NCBI GenBank assembly: GCA_020883125.1
Contig: JAHREW010000007.1
Coordinates: forward strand, 49,365 to 113,364
Direction: 5' to 3'
DNA length: 64,000 nucleotides
From: Microcoleus sp. CAWBG506
GTDB lineage: Bacteria > Cyanobacteriota > Cyanobacteriia > Cyanobacteriales > Microcoleaceae
Shown here: piece by piece, positions 49,970 to 57,584 of the stretch
Layout: each line of letters opens with the position of its first letter
Numbering within the stretch: position 1 is the stretch's first letter
Notes under the pieces: generated by a model
Database searches by the model: none
Seen by the model: the letters and a program-made list of their open reading frames with translations, nothing else
Told to the model about the DNA's origin: nothing
Program-made: the position numbers and the translations under genes

Positions 49970-50807
49970 TTAGTTGGGACTAATGGTGCTTGGGAAATTG
50001 TGCCTAATTCTACCGTAACTCAACACTTCTGACCACTGGAGTGCTAAGTTGGCATCGCTGGGAGAGGAGACGCGCAGTTGGGCTAGAGTTGCGAGGTATT
50101 CGTACCAGATACCTTGTTGGGTAAAAATGCTGAGACTATCGTGCCCGGACGATCGCTCCAACTCGGTTTTCAAGCTTGGGGCCAGTGCAGTACGGTTGAT
50201 CCACCCGGAAACGAGAACATCTTCTTGAGAGTTTTGGGGGTTGCATTTGATCGAAAAATACCAATGATAGTTTTTGCCCACTTCCAAGACTGGCGAAGTG
50301 CCGTCTTTGGCAAGGCTCACATTAACGATACCAGCACGGCTAGTTACCATGTGAAAACTTTTTGTGTAAATTGTTTTGTCTTTTTCGTCAGCCAACTCAA
50401 ATTCGACTTTTTTGTCCACAGCCACGGGAAACATAGTAGAAAAAAGTCGGTTTGGGTGATCGGGTTCGCCCCATAGTTGATTTGGGAATCAAGGCTGTGG
50501 TGGAAGAAGGACAATTTGAGCCCCGTGTTCCTCCGCCTTCCCGCCGCCCAGGCAATCCCTGTTCGGGTGGTTGAAAATTATTCCAAGTCATTCCTATGGG
50601 CTGGCTGTTGAGTCTCGTTCCGGTTTGGGAAGAAAATTGAACTGTTTGCCACTGTAACGGTTGATCTTGGATCTCAGGGCGACAGACGCTGTTTGTGGGA
50701 CTGTTAAGAGCCTTTGCTGGTATGGAGAAATTAACGGTGGCAACTGCCTCCAAAGACAGAATTAAGGAAAGGGCCACGGTATTTAGATGACACTTTGTCC
50801 AAGCCAT
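49970..50807 (-). pseudogene. DUF928 family gene split by a frameshift
   Basis: Two overlapping frames together make one DUF928 protein. The first part (50807 to about 50430) has a signal peptide (VALSLILSLEAVATVNFSIPAKA) and the family block PPEQGLPGRREGGGTRGSNC and PTFFYYV. The second part (from about 50434 to 49970) continues with PVAVDKKVEFELADEKDK, LEVGKNYHWYFSIKCNPQN and WYEYLATLAQLR. The break falls at a short T run (in the coding strand GTTTCCCGTG); loss of one T would restore YYVPVAVDKK in a single frame. Either the gene is inactivated or the base is an error in the sequence. DUF928 proteins are predicted exported proteins of unknown function found mainly in cyanobacteria. Confidence 0.8.
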
Positions 50808-51430
50808 GATTGACCAGCCTTCTGATAAACCTAGGAACTTTATCGTATGATTTTATTCTACCCAAAGTTTGTCTAGATATAGTAATCTGTTGTACTTAAT
50901 TTATATCTTCAGGTAGATACTATTAATTTTGAGGATCTGACATATATAATCCTGTGTGGCGATCGACCGTGGTAGCTTAGTATTTATACTGAGTTAGATT
51001 CATCACAACAGGTAGAGTTGAAGGAGTTAAATCTGATATCAGGCATCAATAGACATCTCCAAAAATGATGGTGGGGTAGACATCCAGCCAGCCCTTTCGG
51101 GCCTTTTCTGGAGAAATCTCATGTCAATCACCCTCAAGGGGCGGGAAAAGTCAATAAATAAAACTAATTGCAGACAATTTAAAGAAACCCGCCCCACCCT
51201 AGGAAAAAATCCTTGATTGACCACGGTGCAAGATGTGATCTCAACCCAAATTTAACTCACTCTGCGGTGTCACTAAACAGGAGTGGAACTCTCAGAGTCC
51301 GATCGCTTTGATGGCAATTCGGCCTCCTCTTAGTCAGCAATTTTGCAGAGGGACTCTCGGAGTTTGGCTACCAGTAACAAATTTGGTTTTCTGTTTTGGT
51401 TTTCTGTAAAGTATCGGCAATATATTTAGC
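50808..51430. other. Intergenic region with palindromic repeats
   Basis: This 620-bp gap separates divergent genes. Around 51046-51060 it contains AATAGACATCTCC, the same terminal word as the miniature repeats at 20637 and 53277. Around 51138-51198 there are GGGGCGGG and CCCGCCCC arms about 40 bases apart, able to form a hairpin. No gene is supported; a short frame at 51039-51224 is just a translation of the repeats. Confidence 0.5.
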
Positions 51431-53122
51431 ATGAATCTCGATTCACCAATTCTCTGTGACCAAGAGCCATCGCGACTGCGGATGGTCAGACCCATCGGAG
51501 TCTACGCACTGCACGGCATTACGTTTTTAGGCAATAGATTGTTCGCTGTCGATCGGACAGAAGGGCTACTATTGGAGATCGATCTAGAAACTGACAACAC
51601 TACTGTTTTAAATCCTTGTCAAACAGCTAAGTTTGCCGGTGCCACTGGCCTGGCTATCTGGGAAGATACCCTTTGGTTTACAAGCGATGAGGATATTTGT
51701 TGCTGTCGGGGCGCCATTCAGGATGGAAAAGTTGGGGAACTGAAACCGGAACACTTTGTTTCCCTTTCTTATCCTGCTGACGGGATTGCTGTGTGGAAAT
51801 CTACACTATATGTTACCTGTCAGAGAAGCGGCTATATTCTGGTTTTTGACTGCAATACAGGGCGCGAGATTACTCGATTTTACGCTCCTGGTATTGGGGT
51901 AGAAAATATTACTGTGCGGGATGAAGAACTTTGGGTTTGCGACAAGACTGAGCAAACTGTTTACTGTTTAGAACGGGCAAATGGGGATGTTAAATTTAGT
52001 GTTTTGACACCCTTTGAAAATCCTTCGGGCTTGGCTTTTCATCAGGATGCGGCAACTGGGGAAGAAGTTCTTTATGTGGCCTATGCTGGAGATGAACTTT
52101 ACATCCGGGATGACCCGAATTCGGCAGATCCTTTTCAGTTGACTAAGCGCGATCGCACTTTTGTTCACCCTTTGTATTTTCACTACAATCAAGCCGAAGG
52201 CTACGCTATTTCCAACGGTTTTTTGATGGAAATGTCCTATGTTGAGGAACTGTCTCCCCTGGAGGAGGTAGCAATTGATAATTTGGAGTGGCGGATTGCT
52301 TTACCTTCGGAAACTCATCGGCAAAAGGTGAGGCAAATTACCCCGATAGGGATGCCTTTTACTGAGGAAATTCAGGATGGGGAACGGGTAGCGGTGTTTA
52401 AGTTCGATCGGCTTCATGCTGGAGAACGGCGAATTTTTGGCTGGAAGGCTTTGTTGGAAGTTCGAGCAATTAAGTATCAGTTGTCGCCTAGGGATGTGGA
52501 AAAAATTCCTAAACTGTCGCCGGAGTTTGAAGCTAAGTATTTGGTGGATAACGATAATTTGGCGATGGATACGGAGATTGTGCGATCGGCTGCAACTGCT
52601 GCTATTGGCTCAGAAACAAACATTCTCAGGCAATTGCTGAGCATTCGTAATTTTGTTTATGACCAACTTGCTTACGGAATTAGACCACATATCGACACAC
52701 CGGATATTGTGCTGCGCCGTGGTATTGGTTCCTGTGGCGAATACGTGGGGGTTTTGTTGGCTTTAGCCCGGTTAAATGGCATTGCTTGTCGCACAATTGG
52801 ACGGTACAAGTGTCCGGCTTTTGCTGACAGAAAAGGTTTGCCACTGGAACCAGATTTCAATCACGTTTGGCTGGAGTTTTACATTCCGGGCTTTGGCTGG
52901 GTACCGATGGAATCGAATCCTGATGACATCCAAGAAAGAGGGCCTTATCCTTTGCGCTTTTTTATGGGTTTAGCTTGGTACCATGTCGAAATTGGCAAGG
53001 GAATTCGCTTTCAAAGTCTGACGAGTGATGGTCTTCCTGTGAAAAAAGATAATGTTTCTGTGGGGAGTCTGGCAATTAATCATGTGAGGTTTACAATTTT
53101 GTCAGAGTTGCCAGCAATTTGA
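51431..53122 (+). CDS. Beta-propeller / transglutaminase-like fusion protein
   Basis: The 563-residue protein has an N-terminal NHL/SMP30-type propeller (about residues 15-260; repeated motifs such as YALHGITFLGNRLFAVDRTEG and ENPSGLAFHQD) and a C-terminal transglutaminase-like domain. The catalytic triad is visible: C435 in GIGSCGEYVGVLL, H478 in FNHVWLEFYIPGFGW and an Asp in SNPDD about 18 residues later. No signal peptide or membrane span is seen. Bacterial transglutaminase-like proteins are often proteases or peptide-bond hydrolases; the substrate is unknown, and the propeller may bind it. The combination is uncommon in my memory. Confidence 0.85.
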   Translation: MNLDSPILCDQEPSRLRMVRPIGVYALHGITFLGNRLFAVDRTEGLLLEIDLETDNTTVLNPCQTAKFAGATGLAIWEDTLWFTSDEDICCCRGAIQDGKVGELKPEHFVSLSYPADGIAVWKSTLYVTCQRSGYILVFDCNTGREITRFYAPGIGVENITVRDEELWVCDKTEQTVYCLERANGDVKFSVLTPFENPSGLAFHQDAATGEEVLYVAYAGDELYIRDDPNSADPFQLTKRDRTFVHPLYFHYNQAEGYAISNGFLMEMSYVEELSPLEEVAIDNLEWRIALPSETHRQKVRQITPIGMPFTEEIQDGERVAVFKFDRLHAGERRIFGWKALLEVRAIKYQLSPRDVEKIPKLSPEFEAKYLVDNDNLAMDTEIVRSAATAAIGSETNILRQLLSIRNFVYDQLAYGIRPHIDTPDIVLRRGIGSCGEYVGVLLALARLNGIACRTIGRYKCPAFADRKGLPLEPDFNHVWLEFYIPGFGWVPMESNPDDIQERGPYPLRFFMGLAWYHVEIGKGIRFQSLTSDGLPVKKDNVSVGSLAINHVRFTILSELPAI

Positions 53123-53276
53123 AGTTTTTAGTGAACTGTTAATTGTTAGTTGTTATTTTTTGGTGCTCATCACTAATCACAAATAACAACTAACCCAGGT
53201 TCGATGCCCGATCCCACAGCTTCGCTCCCAGGTACAGGATTTAGGAGCAAGGAACCTAAGTTGATCTAAAATCTAA

Positions 53277-53352
53277 AAGAGACTTCTCCTAAAAAGCTTG
53301 TCTTGAACAGGCCTCAACAGCCTGTTCCACAGTAATTGTGGGAGATGTTTAA
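53277..53352. repeat. MITE-like miniature repeat, copy 2
   Basis: The segment starts with AAGAGACTTCTCC and ends with GGAGATGTTTAA, and its interior carries GAACAGGC, a 7-base spacer and AGCCTGTTCCACAG, matching the element at 20637-20714 in ends, interior and length. Confidence 0.75.
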
Positions 53353-53380
53353 TGTGAAGTAGAAGTTTGTCGGAGGGGTT

Positions 53381-53521
53381 GTGGAATTTTCTATTGCTAA
53401 TGTTCTGGTTGTAGTCGCCTTTTTACTGCTGCTGATAGTTACGGGCGGGGTTGCCTATTTGACTGCGCTTGAGTGGGGCGATCGCAGACGGTTAGATGAG
53501 GCTAAACGGAAAAAAAAATAG
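53381..53521 (+). CDS. Small single-pass membrane protein, 46 residues
   Basis: A GTG-started frame of 46 codons encodes MEFSIANVLVVVAFLLLLI, then VTGGVAYLTALEWGDRRRLD and a Lys-rich tail. The N-terminal half is one strongly hydrophobic span, the C-terminal half is charged and would lie in the cytoplasm. A very good ribosome-binding site (GGAGGGG) lies 2 to 8 bases before the GTG. Its shape matches the tiny membrane subunits common in cyanobacteria (photosynthetic and NDH-1 complexes have many), but I do not recognise the family. It lies just after a miniature repeat and is easily missed because it is short. Confidence 0.7.
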   Translation: MEFSIANVLVVVAFLLLLIVTGGVAYLTALEWGDRRRLDEAKRKKK

Positions 53522-53748
53522 CTGTTTGCTATTGACAAATGGCAATTTTTATGTTGAACACAAGGTGATCGAGTGCGATCGCTTTGTTTTTTGGAATTGA
53601 ATCCAAAATGAATACAGATTGACACTCTCAGGTCTAAAGACACGCTCGATTCTGCGGACAAAGCAAGCTTGGGTAACACCCAAAGTCTAACTCTCGCTAC
53701 GGTCGTCAAACACCGCCTATTCAGTTGGTCAAGGTTTACAGTAGTTAC
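53522..53748. other. Intergenic stretch, nothing recognised
   Basis: This stretch of about 230 bp runs between the small membrane protein and the ISL3 remnant. It has HIP1-like GCGATCGC at about 53574-53581 but no gene or hairpin that I can support. Confidence 0.4.
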
Positions 53749-53766
53749 GGCTCTTCCGGCAACTTG

Positions 53767-53798
53767 GGGTATAATGTAGCGATCGCTACATTATACCC
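53767..53798. promoter_or_regulatory. Perfect 32-bp palindrome centred on GCGATCGC
   Basis: Sixteen bases beginning GGGTATAATGTAGCGA are followed at once by their exact reverse complement. The centre is the HIP1 octamer, and each arm contains TATAATGTA, which resembles a -10 element read outward in both directions. It lies just before the transposase fragment, 12 bp ahead of its start codon. Confidence 0.85.
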
Positions 53799-53809
53799 TC
53801 TGAGTAGAT

Positions 53810-54181
53810 ATGGATTTTAACTTAGATGCTTTATTAAATTTGCCGAATGTCACTGTTTTTAGTTATTCAACAGAATTAGAATTTATTATTTTAAATATAC
53901 ACTTAATTAATGAAGGTATTACCAGCCCTCATTGTAACAACTATACAGCTCTAATTCATCAGACTCGGACAAAATTAGTGAGAGATTTATCGATATTTGG
54001 CAGATTAGTTTATTTAAAAGTACCTCGCCGTCAATTCTATTGTGGTGAATGTAAAAAATCCCCAACCGAATCACTGACTTGGCTAAATCATGGCTCTCTC
54101 GGATATTTGGTGGGAAATGTAGCAATCGATACTAAATTTTCGATTGTGAAAGCTCAAACCCTTGATATTTATAAGTTATAA
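53810..54181 (+). pseudogene. ISL3 transposase fragment (N-terminal zinc domain)
   Basis: The 123-residue frame starts like an ISL3 transposase: an N-terminal helix, then a zf-ISL3 zinc-ribbon with SPHCNN and the pair VPRRQFYCGECKKSPTESLTWL. Full-length enzymes are about 400 residues and continue with a catalytic DDE domain, which is absent. Resemblance stops after ESLTWL (near 54085); the remaining residues are translated from the element's right end. It is therefore inactive. Confidence 0.75.
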
Positions 54182-54218
54182 GCATTACTTATCACCCTAA
54201 CTACGAGAGAGCCACTAA

Positions 54219-54632
54219 TTAAAAAACATATTTTTCCGCGACACGCCAGTAGCTGGAAAAACGCTTCAAATCAATGTAGCCATCATAGCGCACAAAGGGT
54301 TCGGGGGATAAAATTTCAACAGGGAGCGATCGCCCAATTGTGATACAAATATCCTGAAACCGAGGACTGGGACTTTCCGTTGTCACTACTTGATTGGCAC
54401 TGAATTCTTGAGCAAAAGCCATAACTTCTGTAGCCACATCGCCGCGCCGAATAATTACTGGCAATTCCAGCAAACATTCGTAAATAAACAAGATGCGCTT
54501 GAGACTTAACTGCCATTCATCGATTAGCGCATCATCCCAAACCCAAATCGCCGGTGCATTTGGGTATGCTTGAAAAACGGGGTGTTTTGGGTTCAGGCAG
54601 TCTCCGTGTAGCCAAATAATCGGATTGTTCAT
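54219..54632 (-). CDS. Photolyase-like N-terminal (antenna) domain protein
   Basis: The 137-residue protein looks like a stand-alone version of the alpha/beta domain of the photolyase/cryptochrome family. It begins IIWLHGDCLNPKHPVF, has APAIWVWDDALI, then LELPVIIRRGDVATEVMAFAQE, NQVVTTESPSPRF, which fit the fold order of that domain. It lacks the FAD-binding half, which is encoded by the next gene upstream on the same strand, 160 bp away. Together they form a photolyase split in two, encoded in reverse order. The assignment rests on context and weak similarity. Confidence 0.6.
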   Translation of the reverse strand: MNNPIIWLHGDCLNPKHPVFQAYPNAPAIWVWDDALIDEWQLSLKRILFIYECLLELPVIIRRGDVATEVMAFAQEFSANQVVTTESPSPRFQDICITIGRSLPVEILSPEPFVRYDGYIDLKRFSSYWRVAEKYVF

Positions 54633-54792
54633 AAATGGGGAATGGGGAATGGGGAACTTGTTATTTGTGTTATTGGTTGGTAGTTAGCTATTTGGAGTAA
54701 ATCTGATGTAATAATACTCATAATAGCTAATGACAACCAACAACTGACAAACAACTAATAACGAATCACAAATAACAAATAACGAATCACAA
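54632..54792. repeat. STRR heptamers between the split photolyase genes
   Basis: AATGGGG units (54634-54656) and AATAACA/AACGAATCACA-type units (about 54735-54790) fill most of the gap. The FAD-domain gene ends 2 bp after the array. Confidence 0.75.
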
Positions 54793-54793
54793 A

Positions 54794-55648
54794 TTAGCGA
54801 CCTTTTTGAGGACGATTCCAACTTTTAGAACCGCCGCGGCGATCGACCTTTTGTCCCGAAGGAAACAACTTCCCTTCCAAATATTCGTAACTTCCCTCAA
54901 AATCACATTGTCCGTACAGAGGACAATCGCCACAATAAACCCCCTTACTGTAACGTTCCAAATTCTCGCGATTAAAAAAATAAGCCTTGTGACTAAAAGT
55001 GCTGGCTACCCACTGCCAAGAAAGATTATTGCTGGCCGGATCTCCATCTAGCAAATGTGCCAAAAACCAGCGAGATCCAGCTTGCCAGCGCACTTTGCGC
55101 CAGTGCACCAGATAAGCGGCCATCCACATCCGCTGGTGATTGTGTAAATAACCTGTTTCCCGTAACTCGTTGCTGAAACTATCGATACAAACTAAACCCG
55201 TCGTCCCCTCAACAATATCTTTGGGCATGGTTTCGCTGTAAGATGAAGCGGTGTAACCAGTTTTATAGGGTTCTCGGTCTTGCCAAATCCCCTCTCCCAA
55301 TTCTGCATAAAGTCGCTGCCAATAATCCCGCCAACCCAACTCGTTGACAAGTTTCACTGCGTCTTCTTGATGTCGCACCTTTGCAAGCACGATATCCCGG
55401 ACTTCTGCAAGGCTTAAAACACCGTAACGTAAATAGGGCGACAAGCGAGTTACGGCGCCCTTGAGAAAGTTGCGGGTTGAGCTGTACTTGGCGGGTTCGA
55501 CTTGTTGTAGTGCTGTTTCGGCGGCTTTACGCCCGCCTAGGGTGGGGGATAGGTGACTGTCTCTGCCGGCGGCTTCGGGGAACTGTTGGCGCAGGTAGGT
55601 AATTAATTCTTCGCGGCTGGCAAATTCCCGCTTCATGTCCTGAGTCAT
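54794..55648 (-). CDS. FAD-binding half of a photolyase/cryptochrome
   Basis: From the ATG at 55648 (MTQDMKREFASREEL) the protein has 284 residues and corresponds to the C-terminal FAD-binding domain of photolyases. Recognisable blocks are RNFLKGAVTRLSPYLRYGVLSL, NELGWRDYWQRLY, GYLHNHQRMWMAAYLVHWRK, WFLAHLLDGDPASNNLSWQW and STFSHKAYFFNRENLERYSK. The N-terminal antenna domain is missing. A cysteine group GVYCGDCPLYGQCDF near the C-terminus could bind a metal or Fe-S cluster. The frame is open further upstream, to 55711, but that would run nearly into the divergent ribD start, and the Met at 55648 starts the conserved part. The function (DNA repair or light sensing) is not settled. Confidence 0.85.
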   Translation of the reverse strand: MTQDMKREFASREELITYLRQQFPEAAGRDSHLSPTLGGRKAAETALQQVEPAKYSSTRNFLKGAVTRLSPYLRYGVLSLAEVRDIVLAKVRHQEDAVKLVNELGWRDYWQRLYAELGEGIWQDREPYKTGYTASSYSETMPKDIVEGTTGLVCIDSFSNELRETGYLHNHQRMWMAAYLVHWRKVRWQAGSRWFLAHLLDGDPASNNLSWQWVASTFSHKAYFFNRENLERYSKGVYCGDCPLYGQCDFEGSYEYLEGKLFPSGQKVDRRGGSKSWNRPQKGR

Positions 55649-55722
55649 TTTTCTTAATCCCCTGTTATTCTTCCTGAATGTTAAAGCTATACACTCAAGA
55701 TTAAATATCATAGCAAAATCTT

Positions 55723-56877
55723 ATGGCAACTTTTCCGACGGACGCTAGTGCGATCGTCAGCTCAAGTACACAACTGAAAAATAGCGAAATTCAAGAGTTC
55801 GATCGAGCCATGATGCGTCGCTGCATAGAATTAGCCCGTCGCGCCCTGGGCAAAACTGCTCCCAATCCCCTCGTGGGTGCTGTAATTGTCCGCGACGGCA
55901 AAATTGTCGGCGAAGGATTTCACCCTGGTGCCGGCCAACCCCACGCCGAAGTTTTTGCACTCCGGGAAGCTGGGGAACTCGCAGCCGGAGCCACGGTTTA
56001 TGTGAACCTAGAGCCTTGCAACCACTATGGACGGACTCCTCCCTGTTCCGAAGCTTTAATTCAGGCTAAGGTGGCAAAAGTAGTGGCTGGGATGGTTGAT
56101 CCGAATCCTGTGGTGGCGGGTACAGGACTTGCTCGGTTGCGGGCAACAGGCATTGAAGTTGTGGCTGGGGTAGAAGAGGAAGCTTGTCAGAAACTGAATG
56201 AGGCTTTTGTACACCGGATTTTGCACCGACGTCCTTTCGGAATTTTGAAATATGCGATGACTTTAGACGGTAAAATTGCTAGCACTACCGGTCACAGCGC
56301 TTGGGTAACAGGCGAGGCGGCTCGGAGCGAAGTACATGGGGTGCGTGTCGGCTGCGATGCTGTGATTGTGGGAGGAAATACGGTGCGTTTGGATAATCCT
56401 CAATTGACTAGCCATCAACCCGATCGCCATAATCCACTAAGGGTGGTGATGAGTCGATCGCTCGATTTGCCGAAGTCGGCTCGTTTGTGGGAAACCTCTT
56501 GTGCCCCTACTTTGGTGTTTACTGAACCAGGGGTTAATCTGGAGTTTCAAGCATTTTTGATGGCAAAAGGGGTGGAAGTTGTGGAATTGTCGCCGCTGAC
56601 ACCGGCTAATGTTATGACTTATTTGTACGATCGATCTTTTCTGTCTGTACTGTGGGAATGTGGCGGCACTCTGGCGGCAAAAGCAATTGCTGACGGTGCG
56701 GTGCAGAAAATTATGGCTTTCATTGCTCCTAAAATTGTTGGAGGTTCCCAGGCTCCAACTCCTGTGGGAGATTTGGGGTTTGCCAAAATGACTGATGCTT
56801 TAACTTTAGAGCGAGTTTCTTGGCGCACCGTGGGTACAGATTGTTTGATAGAAGGGTATTTGAAAAGTCAAGATTGA
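55723..56877 (+). CDS. ribD: RibD: riboflavin deaminase-reductase
   Basis: The 384-residue bifunctional enzyme catalyses two steps of riboflavin synthesis: deamination of the pyrimidine product of GTP cyclohydrolase II, then reduction of the ribosyl side chain. The N-terminal deaminase domain has the zinc site in HAEVFALREAG and PCNHYGRTPPCSEAL, and the substrate motif TAPNPLVGAV. The C-terminal reductase has KYAMTLDGKIA and GGNTVRLDNPQLTSH. Length is normal. The first 25 residues are not conserved in the family, so a start nearer FDRAMMRR is possible. It is divergent from the photolyase half, which needs FAD, a neat functional neighbour although perhaps by chance. Confidence 0.94.
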   Translation: MATFPTDASAIVSSSTQLKNSEIQEFDRAMMRRCIELARRALGKTAPNPLVGAVIVRDGKIVGEGFHPGAGQPHAEVFALREAGELAAGATVYVNLEPCNHYGRTPPCSEALIQAKVAKVVAGMVDPNPVVAGTGLARLRATGIEVVAGVEEEACQKLNEAFVHRILHRRPFGILKYAMTLDGKIASTTGHSAWVTGEAARSEVHGVRVGCDAVIVGGNTVRLDNPQLTSHQPDRHNPLRVVMSRSLDLPKSARLWETSCAPTLVFTEPGVNLEFQAFLMAKGVEVVELSPLTPANVMTYLYDRSFLSVLWECGGTLAAKAIADGAVQKIMAFIAPKIVGGSQAPTPVGDLGFAKMTDALTLERVSWRTVGTDCLIEGYLKSQD

Positions 56878-56940
56878 AAGTTAAAAAGCCGAAGCAAATC
56901 TCTATTTTTAGTTGGGAATTTTTAACTTTTAAGTATTTCT

Positions 56941-57537
56941 ATGCTTGAAATTTTGATTTGGAGTTTGATGGTTGGCAGTCTTGGTTTAGAGTCGGCGCTG
57001 GCGGGGGTGTTCATCAACCGCGAGCTATTGGCTATGGGGCAACAATGCGATGAGGAGGAGGAAGTTTTGACTCGCTACGAATCTCAAGAGGAACATTTAG
57101 CTGGCCGAGATAATTCGCAATCTAACGGCAATCCTAGACCTGATACTACGGTTGTGGAGTATAAAATTGTGCGGGCTAACAGCGATTTATTTCGGAATCC
57201 TGCTATTTTTCAAAAGCTGTGTCGAGAAGAGGCGGAAGTTGGCTGGATGCTGCTAGAAAAACTGGACGACAGGCGGGTGAGGTTCAAACGTGCGATCGCC
57301 CTTCGGGATAGCCAGAGGTCAGATTTGCCAGCCTTTGACCCTTACCGCACTCATTACGGCCCGATGTTGAATGGAACCACTTTGGCAGGGGCGATCGTGT
57401 TTCTGAGCGCCATGGTACTTCCTGCTATTTTGGGCTATGCTTTGGTGTCTACCACGATAATGAGAAGTCGCTCTCATGCGCCTTTGGCTCCTATTCAATC
57501 TATGCCTTCTCAGGGAGCACCAGATAATACGAATTAG
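56941..57537 (+). CDS. Conserved membrane protein of unknown function
   Basis: The 198-residue protein has a hydrophobic N-terminus (IWSLMVGSLGLESALAGVF, about residues 6-24), an acidic middle, a structured block (VVEYKIVRANSDLFRNP, then LCREEAEVGWMLLEKLDDRRVRFKR) and a C-terminal membrane span (about 150-172, AGAIVFLSAMVLPAILGYALV). The middle block resembles a DUF4177-like small domain, though this is only an impression. I know similar proteins only as conserved cyanobacterial unknowns. It follows ribD by 63 bp and may be in its operon. Confidence 0.65.
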   Translation: MLEILIWSLMVGSLGLESALAGVFINRELLAMGQQCDEEEEVLTRYESQEEHLAGRDNSQSNGNPRPDTTVVEYKIVRANSDLFRNPAIFQKLCREEAEVGWMLLEKLDDRRVRFKRAIALRDSQRSDLPAFDPYRTHYGPMLNGTTLAGAIVFLSAMVLPAILGYALVSTTIMRSRSHAPLAPIQSMPSQGAPDNTN

Positions 57538-57584
57538 TTAGTTGTTATTGGTTAATTGTTATTGCAATAACCAATAACTACGGA

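Larger units (their letters stand above)
53749..54213 (+). mobile_element. Internally deleted ISL3-family insertion sequence
   Basis: The left boundary GGCTCTTCCG (53749) and right boundary CGAGAGAGCC (ending 54213) are imperfect inverted repeats with the GGCTCTT-type start typical of ISL3 elements. Inside lies the first part of an ISL3 transposase (53810-54090), cut short. A second inverted copy of GGCTCTCTCG at 54092 means the right 122 bp are themselves flanked by exact 10-bp inverted repeats. I found no 8-bp target duplication at the outer ends, so the boundaries are provisional. Confidence 0.55.
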
